Shown here one piece after another: positions 1-5,860 of a stretch of 5,860 bases of DNA (positions within the stretch are counted from its first letter, which is position 1; every line of letters starts with the position of its first letter). The stretch comes from an uncultured Gammaproteobacteria bacterium (GTDB lineage: Bacteria; Pseudomonadota; Gammaproteobacteria; Steroidobacterales; Woeseiaceae), in assembly GCA_938003715.1 (NCBI GenBank), contig CALKYK010000557.1, positions 1 to 5,860 of the forward strand, in the 5' to 3' direction. Position numbers and translations under genes: made by a program. The notes under the pieces were generated by a model. That model was given only the letters and a program-made list of their open reading frames with translations. It searched no databases and was not told where the DNA came from.

Positions 1-829
1 TGTCGATGATCGTGTGCAGCAGTCGGCGGTCCATCGCGTCGAAGCCGTTCGGGTCGACCTCGAGCATGTCCATGGCGCTGACCGCCACCGCTTCGGTGAC
101 CTTGCCGTCGCCTTCGACCTCCGCGTAGTCCCGCACCCGGCGCAACAATCGATTCACGATGCGCGGCGTGCCACGTGCGCGCCGTGCGATCTGTGCTGCG
201 CCCGCGGCATCGAGCGGCAGGTCGAGAATGTCGGCCGAACGGTGCGCGATCGCTTCAAGTTCGGGCGCCGAATAAAACTCCAGCCGCTGCACGATGCCGA
301 AACGGTCGCGCAGCGGCGAGGTCAGCAGGCCGGCGCGAGTCGTCGCCCCGACGAGCGTGAACGGCGGCAGGTCGAGCTTGATCGAGCGCGCTGCCGGTCC
401 CTCGCCGATCATGATGTCGAGCTGAAAGTCCTCCATTGCCGGATACAGCACTTCCTCGACGACCGGGCTCAGGCGATGGATCTCGTCGACGAACAGGACG
501 TCGTTCGGCTCCAGGTTGGTCAGGATGGCGGCGAGATCGCCGGGCCGTTCCAGCACCGGTCCGGACGTCTGCCGCAAATTGACGTTCATTTCGTTGGCAA
601 CGATGTGCGCGAGCGTCGTCTTGCCAAGGCCCGGCGGGCCGAAGATCAGGACGTGGTCCAGCGCCTCGGACCGGTTGCGCGCGGCAGTGATGAAGATGTG
701 CATCTGCGCCTTGACGCTCGGCTGGCCGACGTACTCGTCGAGGCGCTTTGGCCGGATGGCGCGGTCGAACGCCCGGTCGTCGGCGCGCGATGTGGCGCTG
801 GTGATACGGTCGTGCTCGATGCTCGCCAC
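1..829 (-). CDS. ruvB: Holliday junction branch-migration helicase RuvB (3' end cut by the window edge)
   Basis: RuvB is the AAA+ ATPase ring that, bound to RuvA, drives branch migration of Holliday junctions in the cytoplasm. The window holds the first 276 codons of a protein usually about 340 residues long; the C-terminal winged-helix DNA-binding domain is mostly off the left edge. Visible motifs: AIRPKRLDEYVGQ near residue 24, Walker A GPPGLGKT at 64-71, Walker B LFVDEIH at 112-118, the RuvB-typical EEVLYPAMED at 125-134, sensor 1 GATTRAG at 161-167, the arginine finger in SPLRDRFG at about R174, and sensor 2 RGTPRIVNR around R223. The start is GTG at 829-827. An in-frame TAG (the ruvA stop) lies immediately upstream and the next in-frame ATG is only at residue 43, after conserved sequence, so GTG is effectively forced. 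It also places IEHDRI where E. coli RuvB begins (MIEADRL). It is the last visible gene of the yebC-ruvC-ruvA-ruvB unit. Confidence 0.97.
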   Translation of the reverse strand, partial: MASIEHDRITSATSRADDRAFDRAIRPKRLDEYVGQPSVKAQMHIFITAARNRSEALDHVLIFGPPGLGKTTLAHIVANEMNVNLRQTSGPVLERPGDLAAILTNLEPNDVLFVDEIHRLSPVVEEVLYPAMEDFQLDIMIGEGPAARSIKLDLPPFTLVGATTRAGLLTSPLRDRFGIVQRLEFYSAPELEAIAHRSADILDLPLDAAGAAQIARRARGTPRIVNRLLRRVRDYAEVEGDGKVTEAVAVSAMDMLEVDPNGFDAMDRRLLHTIID

Positions 830-843
830 CTAGCGCACCGCCT
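827..843 (-). promoter_or_regulatory. ruvA-ruvB junction: GTG start directly after the TAG stop, with a weak ribosome binding site
   Basis: The ruvA stop TAG (832-830) is followed with no gap by the ruvB start GTG (829-827). A Shine-Dalgarno-like AGGCGG (843-838), one mismatch from AGGAGG, lies 8 bases before the GTG inside the last ruvA codons. The arrangement suggests that ruvB is translated by termination-reinitiation coupled to ruvA, which would help keep the two partners in proportion; the coupling is inference. Both genes are in the same reading frame, separated only by the TAG. Confidence 0.7.
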
Positions 844-1414
844 GCCGCAGCGCGAGCCGGATGAGGTCTTCCGCCGACTTGTCGCCGACGTCGAGTTCAC
901 CGAGCAGCTTGCGCACCTCGGCCGGCTTGTAGCCCAAAGAAACCAGCGCGTCGACCGCCTCGCTGCGCGCGTCGGGCTGCACCCGCGTCGAACTGACGAC
1001 TTCGAGCGGCGCCTTGTCGATGCGATCGCGCATCTCGATGATCAGCCGCTCGGCGGTCTTCTTGCCGATACCGGGGATCTTCACCAGCATCGCGCTGTCC
1101 TCGTGCTGCACGCAGCGTTCGAAATCCGCGACGGTCATGCCGGAAAGGATGGCGAGCGCCATGCGCGCTCCGACGCCGCTGACCCTGAGCAGCAGCCGGA
1201 ACAGGTGCTTTTCTTCCTCGCTCGCGAAGCCGTACAGCGTCTGTATGTCCTCGCGCACGTACAGGTGCGTGTGCAGGAACACGGCGTTGCCGGTTTTCGG
1301 CAGCTCGAAAAACGTCGGCATCGGCGTTTCGACTTCGTAGCCGACGCCGTTGCACTCGACGATGACGTGCGGCGCCTTCTTGCGCGTCAGCCTGCCGCTG
1401 AGCGTACCGATCAT
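830..1414 (-). CDS. ruvA: Holliday junction DNA-binding subunit RuvA
   Basis: RuvA binds four-way junctions as a tetramer and loads RuvB for branch migration. The 194-residue product is close to the usual length (about 200). The N-terminal OB-fold domain starts MIGTLSGRL and includes the acidic pin E55-D56 in the motif LYVREDIQ, at the same numbers as in E. coli. Two helix-hairpin-helix motifs follow: VSGVGARMALAIL at 78-90 and IPGIGKKTAERLI at 113-125. After a variable linker (about 134-147), the C-terminal three-helix domain III that contacts RuvB is seen as SEAVDALVSLGYKPAEVRKLL at about 151-171. The ATG at 1414 was chosen over an ATG-like start at 1477 because MIG is the family start and because it gives a classic 4-base ATGA overlap with the ruvC stop. 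It ends in TAG, whereas the other genes with a visible natural stop use TGA. Confidence 0.97.
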   Translation of the reverse strand: MIGTLSGRLTRKKAPHVIVECNGVGYEVETPMPTFFELPKTGNAVFLHTHLYVREDIQTLYGFASEEEKHLFRLLLRVSGVGARMALAILSGMTVADFERCVQHEDSAMLVKIPGIGKKTAERLIIEMRDRIDKAPLEVVSSTRVQPDARSEAVDALVSLGYKPAEVRKLLGELDVGDKSAEDLIRLALRQAVR

Positions 1415-1929
1415 CCGGCGCCCGCCACGACTGCCGCGCCGAGCGTCGCCCGAATCTGCCGCTGGTGCGCGTGACACAGGGCCGCGGCCAGGGCGTCGGC
1501 GGCGTCCGGTGACGGCTCGCCGTCGAGCTCGAGCAGCGTCCGTATTATGTGCTGCACCTGCGCCTTGCTGGCTGCGCCGGTGCCGACGATCGCCTGCTTG
1601 ATTTCCCGTGGCGCGTACTCGAAGACCTCGACGTCGCGCGTGAACGTCGCGCAGATGGCGGCGGAGCGCGCGTGGCCGAGTTTCAGCGCGCTCGAGGCGT
1701 TGCGCGCCATGAACACGCTTTCGACGACCACGACGTCCGGGCGGTATTCGCCGACGAGCGACGCGACGGCTTCGAAGATCAGGCGCAGGCGCGCGGGGAA
1801 ATCGCCGTCCACGGACTTCACCGCGCCGCTGGCAACGTAGCGGCTGCGGTCGCCGACGCAGTCTACGACGCCGAAACCGGTCAGGCGGGAACCCGGGTCG
1901 ATGCCGAGGATTCGCTGGCGCTTATCCAA
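1411..1929 (-). CDS. ruvC: Crossover junction endodeoxyribonuclease RuvC
   Basis: RuvC is the dimeric, Mg2+-dependent resolvase that nicks two opposed strands of a Holliday junction to give ligatable duplexes. The protein has 172 residues, the normal family length. All four catalytic acids of the RNase H-like fold are visible: D11 (in LGIDPGS), E70 (in VVVVESVFMARN), D142 and D145 (in SPDAADALA). The stretch SSALKLGHARSAAI (79-92) and the lysines in KQAIVGTGAASKAQV (111-125) are also typical. The start codon is TTG at 1929-1927. There is an in-frame TGA at 1935-1933, so nothing further upstream is possible, and a later start would lose D11. A strong Shine-Dalgarno sequence supports TTG. The gene starts 8 bases after yebC and overlaps ruvA by 4 bases, so it is almost certainly co-transcribed with both. 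Confidence 0.97.
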   Translation of the reverse strand: MDKRQRILGIDPGSRLTGFGVVDCVGDRSRYVASGAVKSVDGDFPARLRLIFEAVASLVGEYRPDVVVVESVFMARNASSALKLGHARSAAICATFTRDVEVFEYAPREIKQAIVGTGAASKAQVQHIIRTLLELDGEPSPDAADALAAALCHAHQRQIRATLGAAVVAGAG

Positions 1930-1940
1930 GCCTCACCTCA
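1927..1940 (-). promoter_or_regulatory. Strong ribosome binding site that fixes the TTG start of ruvC
   Basis: On the minus strand GAGGTGA (1939-1933) matches seven bases of the anti-Shine-Dalgarno complement AGGAGGTGA; its GAGG core sits 6 bases before TTG (1929-1927). It overlaps the yebC stop TGA (1940-1938), so ribosomes ending yebC finish on the ruvC ribosome binding site. This decides the ruvC start and suggests translational coupling. Confidence 0.85.
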
Positions 1941-2681
1941 AAGCGCCGCAAGCACGTCATCGGCAATGTCGGCGTTACTGTAGACGTTCTGGACATCGTC
2001 CAGGTCCTCCAGCATTTCGAGCATTTTGATCATCGATTCTGCCGTCTGCAACTCGAGGGACGTCGAAGTCTGCGCACGCATCGTGAGCTCCGCCTCCTCC
2101 GGCTGGAAACCGGCAGCCGTCATCGCGTCGCGCACTTTTTCGAATTCCTCCGGGTCGGTAATCACTTCGACGGAACGGTCCGTATCGACGACGACGTCCT
2201 CGGCACCGGCTTCGATCGCTGCCGCCATGATCGCGTCCTCGTCGCTTCCCGCCGGATAGGACAGGAGCCCGACGTGATCGAACAGGTAGGCGACGGAGCC
2301 GTCGGCACCCAGGTTGCCGCCGAATTTCGAGAACGCGTGCCGCACTTCGGCGACCGTGCGGTTGCGATTGTCCGTCATGCAGTCGACCATCACCGCGGTA
2401 CCGCCCGGCCCATAGCCCTCGTAACGGATTTCCTGGTAGTCGCTGCCCTCGAGTTCACCCGAGCCGCGCTTGATCGCGCGCTCGATGTTGTCCTTCGGCA
2501 TGCTCTGCGCCTTGGCCTTGTCGACGGCCAGCCGCAGCCGCGGATTCGCCGCGAGATCGCCGCCGCCAATGCGTGCCGCAATCGTGATTTCGCGGATCAG
2601 CTTGGTGAAGAGCTTGCCGCGCTTCTTGTCCTGTGCCCCCTTGCGGTGCTGGATGTTGGCCCACTTGCTGTGCCCTGCCAT
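1938..2681 (-). CDS. yebC: YebC/TACO1-family translation factor / putative transcriptional regulator
   Basis: The 247-residue product is a full-length YebC/PmpR/TACO1 family protein (usual length about 246). It opens with the family signature MAGHSKWANIQHRKGAQDKKR (start at 2681), followed by FTKLIREI at 25-32, the basic helical region AVDKAKAQSMPKDNIERAI at 52-70, and the hallmark YEGYGPGG at 87-94. The acidic C-terminal part (about 130-247) fits domains 2 and 3 of the known three-domain fold. Family members were first described as DNA-binding regulators. The mitochondrial homologue TACO1 and bacterial YebC proteins have since been linked to translation of difficult, proline-rich stretches, so a ribosomal role is the better current guess. 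No strong Shine-Dalgarno sequence precedes the ATG. It heads the minus-strand unit, with ruvC 8 bases downstream, a common proteobacterial arrangement, and is divergent from relA. Confidence 0.96.
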   Translation of the reverse strand: MAGHSKWANIQHRKGAQDKKRGKLFTKLIREITIAARIGGGDLAANPRLRLAVDKAKAQSMPKDNIERAIKRGSGELEGSDYQEIRYEGYGPGGTAVMVDCMTDNRNRTVAEVRHAFSKFGGNLGADGSVAYLFDHVGLLSYPAGSDEDAIMAAAIEAGAEDVVVDTDRSVEVITDPEEFEKVRDAMTAAGFQPEEAELTMRAQTSTSLELQTAESMIKMLEMLEDLDDVQNVYSNADIADDVLAAL

Positions 2682-2840
2682 GCTAGAACCCGTGCTGCTC
2701 CGTCAGAGCGCGACCGGCAAACGCGAACACGAAGGCGCCTGCGCGTCGCGGTCGCGCGATCCCGGAATCATGTGCTGCCCAAAACCAGCGCGTATGATAA
2801 CGGTTACGGATTCGATTCACACCTGCCGAAATTCCCGCAA
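2682..2840. promoter_or_regulatory. Divergent yebC-relA intergenic region
   Basis: These 159 bases are the only real intergenic space in the window and must hold, or lie next to, the promoters of yebC (leftward) and relA (rightward). No open reading frame with a recognisable product lies inside it. The relA reading frame stays open through it and back into antisense yebC, but the translation there resembles no family, so it is treated as non-coding. No clear LexA box, riboswitch or terminator is visible. A short GC stem (2741-2745 with 2753-2757) is expected by chance at this base composition. Confidence 0.6.
2793..2798 (+). promoter_or_regulatory. Candidate -10 element for relA
   Basis: TATGAT at 2793-2798 differs by one base from the sigma-70 -10 consensus and stands out as the most AT-rich hexamer in an otherwise GC-rich gap. 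Transcription would begin at about 2805, giving a leader of roughly 36 bases before the relA ATG at 2841. No good -35 is visible at 16-18 bases spacing (about 2769-2776), so the promoter would be weak or activator-dependent. It is inferred from motif and position only. Confidence 0.4.
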
Positions 2841-4949
2841 ATGCCTGTATCCGAAGACGAATCTTCGTCCACCGTCGCACCGGAGACGGCTGCCGAACGG
2901 CTTTTTGCGGCGCTGCCGGACGGCGACGCCCGCGACGAGGGCCGGTCCATCGCGACGATCCTGTCGCCGCTCGGCCTGCCGCCGGCGTTGTCGGCAGCCG
3001 TGCGCCTGTACCCGGCCCGCCGCGACGGCCTGCTGACGGCGGAGTCGATTGCCGGGATCGGCGACGAGGAGATTGCTGCACTCGTGGACGGGCTCGTGCA
3101 GCTCGGCCGCTTTTCGCTGCCGGCCGACTGGCAGCCCGGCGAGGCGCTGGCGGTGCAGCAGTCGGAGGCGCTGCGCAAGATGCTGCTGGCGGTCGTCGCG
3201 GATGCGCGCCTCGTCGTGGTGCGCATCGGCGAACAGGTGCACAAGCTCAGGCAAATAAAGAGCGGGAGTGCATCCGCCAAACGTGCCCTCGCCCTCGAAA
3301 CACAGGAGATCTATGCGCCGCTCGCGAACCGGCTGGGCATCTGGCAGCTCAAGTGGGAGCTGGAGGACCTGTCGTTCCGCTACCAGGATCCCGATACCTA
3401 CCGGCAGATCGCCGCTGCGCTGAAGGAAAAGCGCGCCGAACGCGAAACGTTCATCTCGGAAATCACGGCGACGCTGCGTGAGGCGCTGTGGAACGAGGGC
3501 ATCAACGCGGACATCAGCGGCCGGCCGAAACACATCTACAGCATCTGGCGCAAGATGCGGCGCAAGAACCGGCCGCTGGAGCAGATATTCGACGTTCGCG
3601 CGGTTCGCGTGCTCGTCGACGACGTCGCCGAGTGCTACGCCGCGCTCGGCGTCGTGCACAACATCTGGTCCTATCTGCCGGGCGAGTTCGACGACTACAT
3701 CGCGAACCCGAAGGACAACAACTACCAGTCCCTGCACACGGCGGTCGTCGGGCCGGAAGGCAAGACGCTCGAGGTGCAGATTCGCACCCACGACATGCAC
3801 CGGCATGCCGAACTCGGCGTCGCGGCGCACTGGCGTTACAAGGAAGGCGGCACGTCGAAGGCGGGGTTCGAAGGCAAGATCCGGCTCCTGCGGCAGCTCC
3901 TCGAGCCGACCGACGCGGACAGCGACCTGCTCGACAACATTCGCGGCGACGTCTTCGAGGATCGTGTTTACGCGGTAAGCCCGAAAGGCGACGTGGTCGA
4001 ATTGCCGGCGAACGCTACGCCGCTGGATTTCGCCTATCACGTGCACACGCAGGTCGGCCACCGCTGCCGCGGGGCCAAGGTGAACGGGCGCATCGTGCCG
4101 CTGACTTACAAGGTGCAGAACGGCGACAAGGTCGAGATCATCACCGGCAAACAGGAACAGCCGAGCCGCGACTGGCTCAGCCCGCAGCTCGGCTACCTCG
4201 CATCGACCCGCAGCCGGGCCAAGGTGCGGGCCTGGTTTCGCCAGCGCGACCGCGAACAGAACCGGCGCCAGGGACGGGAATTGCTGGACCGCGAGCTGTC
4301 GCGACTGAACGTGCACGACGTTGCGGCCGACCGCATTGCCCGCCAGCTGAAACTCGCCGACGCCGACTCGCTTTACGTAGCGCTCGGTGTCGGCGACATC
4401 ACGCCCTCCGCCGTCGCCACCGCGCTGCAGCGACTGAAACAGGATGACGGCGCCGACGTGATACGCACGCGGCCACGGCGACGCCGACGCCGCGGTGACT
4501 CGGGAGACGTCGCGGTCAGCGGCATCGGCGACCTGCTCTACAACTTCGCTCGCTGCTGCCGGCCGGTGCCGCCGGAAGACATCGCCGGCTACATCACGCT
4601 CGGACGCGGCGTCACCGTGCACCGGCAGGACTGCGGAAACTTCGAAAACCTGCAGAGTCGTCATCCGGAGCGGGTGATCGACGTCGACTGGGGCGATTCC
4701 CCGGACGCGATCTACCCGGCCGAGCTGCGCGTGACGGCGTTCGATCGGCAGGGGTTGCTGCGCGACATCAGCACGGTACTTGCGGACGAGAAAGTGAGTG
4801 TGACGAACGTGCAGACGAATACCGACAAGCGCTCGATGCAGGTCGACATGCGCATTGCCATCACGGTGCCGGGTCTGCCGACGCTGAGTCGCGTGATGGG
4901 CAGGATCGAGCAGCTGCCGAACGTGACCGCCGTACGGCGGCACGCCTGA
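2841..4949 (+). CDS. relA: Ribosome-associated (p)ppGpp synthetase RelA (monofunctional stringent factor)
   Basis: RelA transfers pyrophosphate from ATP to GDP or GTP when an uncharged tRNA enters the ribosomal A site. The product has 702 residues (E. coli RelA 744), shorter mainly at the N-terminus. The N-terminal hydrolase-like domain is degenerate: the HD position reads LYPARRDG (56-63) and the KLADRLHN-like site reads RIGEQVHKLRQ (128-138), so hydrolase activity is not expected. The synthetase domain shows YAPLANRLG (from 158), GRPKHIYSIWRKM (from 227), YQSLHT (295-300) and VQIRT (312-316). Its E282-F-D-D285 is the EXDD signature of monofunctional RelA, versus RXKD in Rel/SpoT. Next come TGS (about 371-437, with H400 and H402), a helical linker, a Cys-rich zinc-finger-like domain (C572, C573, H594, C598) and ACT (about 628-700). 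The frame is open upstream to 2274, but family similarity begins only after the ATG at 2841; GTG at 2772 is a weaker alternative start. No clear Shine-Dalgarno sequence is seen. Confidence 0.96.
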   Translation: MPVSEDESSSTVAPETAAERLFAALPDGDARDEGRSIATILSPLGLPPALSAAVRLYPARRDGLLTAESIAGIGDEEIAALVDGLVQLGRFSLPADWQPGEALAVQQSEALRKMLLAVVADARLVVVRIGEQVHKLRQIKSGSASAKRALALETQEIYAPLANRLGIWQLKWELEDLSFRYQDPDTYRQIAAALKEKRAERETFISEITATLREALWNEGINADISGRPKHIYSIWRKMRRKNRPLEQIFDVRAVRVLVDDVAECYAALGVVHNIWSYLPGEFDDYIANPKDNNYQSLHTAVVGPEGKTLEVQIRTHDMHRHAELGVAAHWRYKEGGTSKAGFEGKIRLLRQLLEPTDADSDLLDNIRGDVFEDRVYAVSPKGDVVELPANATPLDFAYHVHTQVGHRCRGAKVNGRIVPLTYKVQNGDKVEIITGKQEQPSRDWLSPQLGYLASTRSRAKVRAWFRQRDREQNRRQGRELLDRELSRLNVHDVAADRIARQLKLADADSLYVALGVGDITPSAVATALQRLKQDDGADVIRTRPRRRRRRGDSGDVAVSGIGDLLYNFARCCRPVPPEDIAGYITLGRGVTVHRQDCGNFENLQSRHPERVIDVDWGDSPDAIYPAELRVTAFDRQGLLRDISTVLADEKVSVTNVQTNTDKRSMQVDMRIAITVPGLPTLSRVMGRIEQLPNVTAVRRHA
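4927..4940. repeat. Perfect 14-base palindrome at the relA 3' end
   Basis: CCGCCGTACGGCGG reads the same on both strands. As RNA it would form a 5-base-pair stem with a GUAC loop from either strand. It lies inside the last relA codons, 6 bases before the relA stop and 15 bases beyond the lpd stop in the lpd transcription direction. No T-tract follows on either side, so it is not a standard intrinsic terminator. It could be a weak bidirectional stem between the convergent genes, or chance in GC-rich coding DNA. Confidence 0.45.
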
Positions 4950-4955
4950 CGTCGC

Positions 4956-5860
4956 TCAACGGTTCGGGTAGTTCAACGCTCGCCTGTCGACCGCAAGCGA
5001 CGCTTCGTGCACCGCTTCGGCCAGGCTCGGGTGCGCGTGGATCGTGCGCTGGATGTCCTCGGTGCTGGCCTGGAATTCCATGGCCAGGACCGCCTCCGAA
5101 ATCAGCTCGCCGGCCATCGGTCCCATGATGTGCACGCCGAGCACCTCGTCGTCGTCCTGCGCAGAGATGATCTTGACCAGGCCCTCGGTCTGCTCCATGG
5201 CTTTGGCGCGGCCGCTCGCAGCGAAGGGGAAGGAGCCGGTTTTGTAGGCGCGCCCGCTGTCCCTGACTTCTTCCTCGGTCTTGCCGACCCAGGCGATCTC
5301 GGGCGCGGTGTAAATGACGGACGGGATGACGGCGTAGTTGAGCTCCGCGATTTCGCCGGCGATCAGGTCGGCGACCATCACACCCTCCTCGGAACCCTTG
5401 TGCGCGAGCATCGGCCCGCGCACGCAGTCGCCGATGGCGTACACGTTCTTGGCACGCGTCCGGCACTCATCGTCGACGACGATGAAGCCGCGGTCGTCCA
5501 GGTTGACGCCGCTGTCGTCGGCCAACAGCCCGTCGGTGAACGGGCGCCGCCCGACCGCCACGACCAGTCGCTCGACCTCGAGCTGCTGGCTGCCGTCCCG
5601 GTCGTCGTAGTCGACCGTGACTTTTTTGCCCTTGACCGTCGCGGACGTCACTGTCGGACCGAGGCGGGTGTGGAGACCCTGCTAGCGGAACGCCTTTTCC
5701 GCGTCCCTGGCGAGCTGCCGGTCGGCCATGAACAGGAAATCGTCCATTGCCTCGAGCACCACGACCTCGGCACCGAGCCGGTTCCAGACGCTGCCGAGTT
5801 CGAGGCCGATGACGCCGGCACCGACGACGCCCAGCGTCTTCCAGACGACCCCGCCCCAGC
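4956..5860 (-). pseudogene. lpd: Dihydrolipoamide dehydrogenase (E3), 5' end cut by the window edge and interrupted by an in-frame TAG
   Basis: Lpd is the FAD/NAD+ flavoenzyme that reoxidises lipoyl groups of the pyruvate and 2-oxoglutarate dehydrogenase complexes. Reading leftward from 5858, 58 codons give the NAD-binding motif in LGVVGAGVIGLELGS (5834 leftward, GxGxxG) ending in VVVLEAMD, whose acidic residue fits NAD+ preference. The frame continues to KAFR and then meets TAG at 5684-5682. It goes on unshifted as QGLHTRLG, then VVAVGRRPF, YAIGDCVRGPMLAHKGSEEG (FAD site), VIPSVIYTAPEIAWVGKTE (dimer interface) and the C-terminal HPSLAE (H at 5033-5031), the His/Glu pair of the active site. 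It ends with TGA at 4958-4956. Similarity is strongest to Pseudomonas-type E3. The redox-active Cys pair lies beyond the right edge. A gene caller could report a 231-residue ORF from GTG at 5651, but that would lack the redox and NAD sites. It is called a pseudogene on the sequence as given; an error is quite possible. Confidence 0.85.
5682..5684 (-). other. In-frame amber codon inside lpd
   Basis: The codon is TAG on the minus strand (CTA on plus), between ...EKAFR and QGLHTRLG. Relatives usually carry a lysine here (as in Pseudomonas TKQGLN), so a single AAG to TAG change would explain it. Homology continues directly on both sides in the same frame, so this is a substitution, not an indel. 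No strong ribosome binding site follows that would obviously restart translation at GTG 5651. Confidence 0.85.

Noticed and set aside
14..1474. A 486-codon open frame antisense to ruvB, ruvA and part of ruvC
   Set aside because: It crosses three well-conserved genes on the opposite strand, has no recognisable domain, and is explained by codon bias in a GC-rich genome.
2741..2757. GC-rich hairpin in the yebC-relA gap
   Set aside because: It has only a 5-base-pair stem made of alternating G and C, no T-tract, and is expected by chance at this composition.
2775..2788. Possible LexA (SOS) box upstream of the yebC-ruvCAB unit
   Set aside because: The CTG and CAG are separated by 8 bases, not the 10 of the E. 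coli LexA box, and the flanking bases do not match.
2274..2840. A 189-codon N-terminal extension of the relA frame
   Set aside because: It runs antisense to yebC and through the divergent promoter region, its translation is unlike any RelA N-terminus, and the ATG at 2841 gives a family-like protein.
2683..3081. Open frames opposite the relA 5' end and intergenic region
   Set aside because: Their translations are arginine/proline-rich shadows with no family likeness and overlap the conserved relA coding strand.
2817..4943. A 708-codon open frame antisense to relA
   Set aside because: It is a shadow frame common in GC-rich DNA. Its translation is low-complexity (rich in R, V, H, D, Q) with no recognisable motif, while the plus strand encodes an intact RelA throughout.
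4956..5651. A separate 231-residue protein starting at GTG 5651
   Set aside because: It is only the C-terminal part of Lpd. The upstream sequence in the same frame continues the same family across the TAG, and no convincing ribosome binding site precedes the GTG.

Overview
The window looks like a GC-rich (about two thirds G+C by eye) gammaproteobacterial chromosome segment. This is inferred from the gene order yebC-ruvC-ruvA-ruvB, the E. coli/Pseudomonas-like protein sequences, and a RelA-type (not Rel/SpoT-type) stringent factor. I see no mobile element, tRNA, rRNA, CRISPR or phage gene. Coding density is very high, and the only intergenic stretch over 10 bases is the 159-base divergent region between yebC and relA.

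Layout. From 2681 down to the left edge, the minus strand carries a tight unit: yebC (translation factor / possible regulator), then ruvC, ruvA and ruvB (Holliday-junction resolution). The gaps are 8 bases, a 4-base ATGA overlap and 0 bases. ruvB is cut by the left edge. The starts are ATG (yebC), TTG (ruvC, with a strong Shine-Dalgarno sequence over the yebC stop), ATG (ruvA) and GTG (ruvB, directly after the ruvA TAG stop), which suggests translational coupling. From 2841 to 4949 the plus strand carries relA, a full-length monofunctional (p)ppGpp synthetase. From 4956 to the right edge the minus strand carries a dihydrolipoamide dehydrogenase gene (lpd), tail to tail with relA and only 6 bases away.

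The main anomaly is in lpd. Its reading frame is clean and conserved on both sides of a single in-frame TAG at 5682-5684, at a position where relatives usually have a lysine. The gene is therefore a recent nonsense allele, a sequence error, or (least likely) an amber-readthrough gene. The only other TAG used by these genes is the ruvA stop, which separates ruvA and ruvB in the same frame, so amber readthrough would also give a RuvA-RuvB fusion. All other visible stops are TGA.

How the genes work together. RuvA and RuvB form the branch-migration motor and RuvC cuts the junction. YebC is a ribosome-associated factor commonly found next to ruvC. RelA senses uncharged tRNA on the ribosome. Lpd is the E3 subunit of 2-oxoacid dehydrogenase complexes and has no evident functional link to the others. 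Apart from the amber codon this is ordinary housekeeping DNA, and I see no convincing undescribed system.
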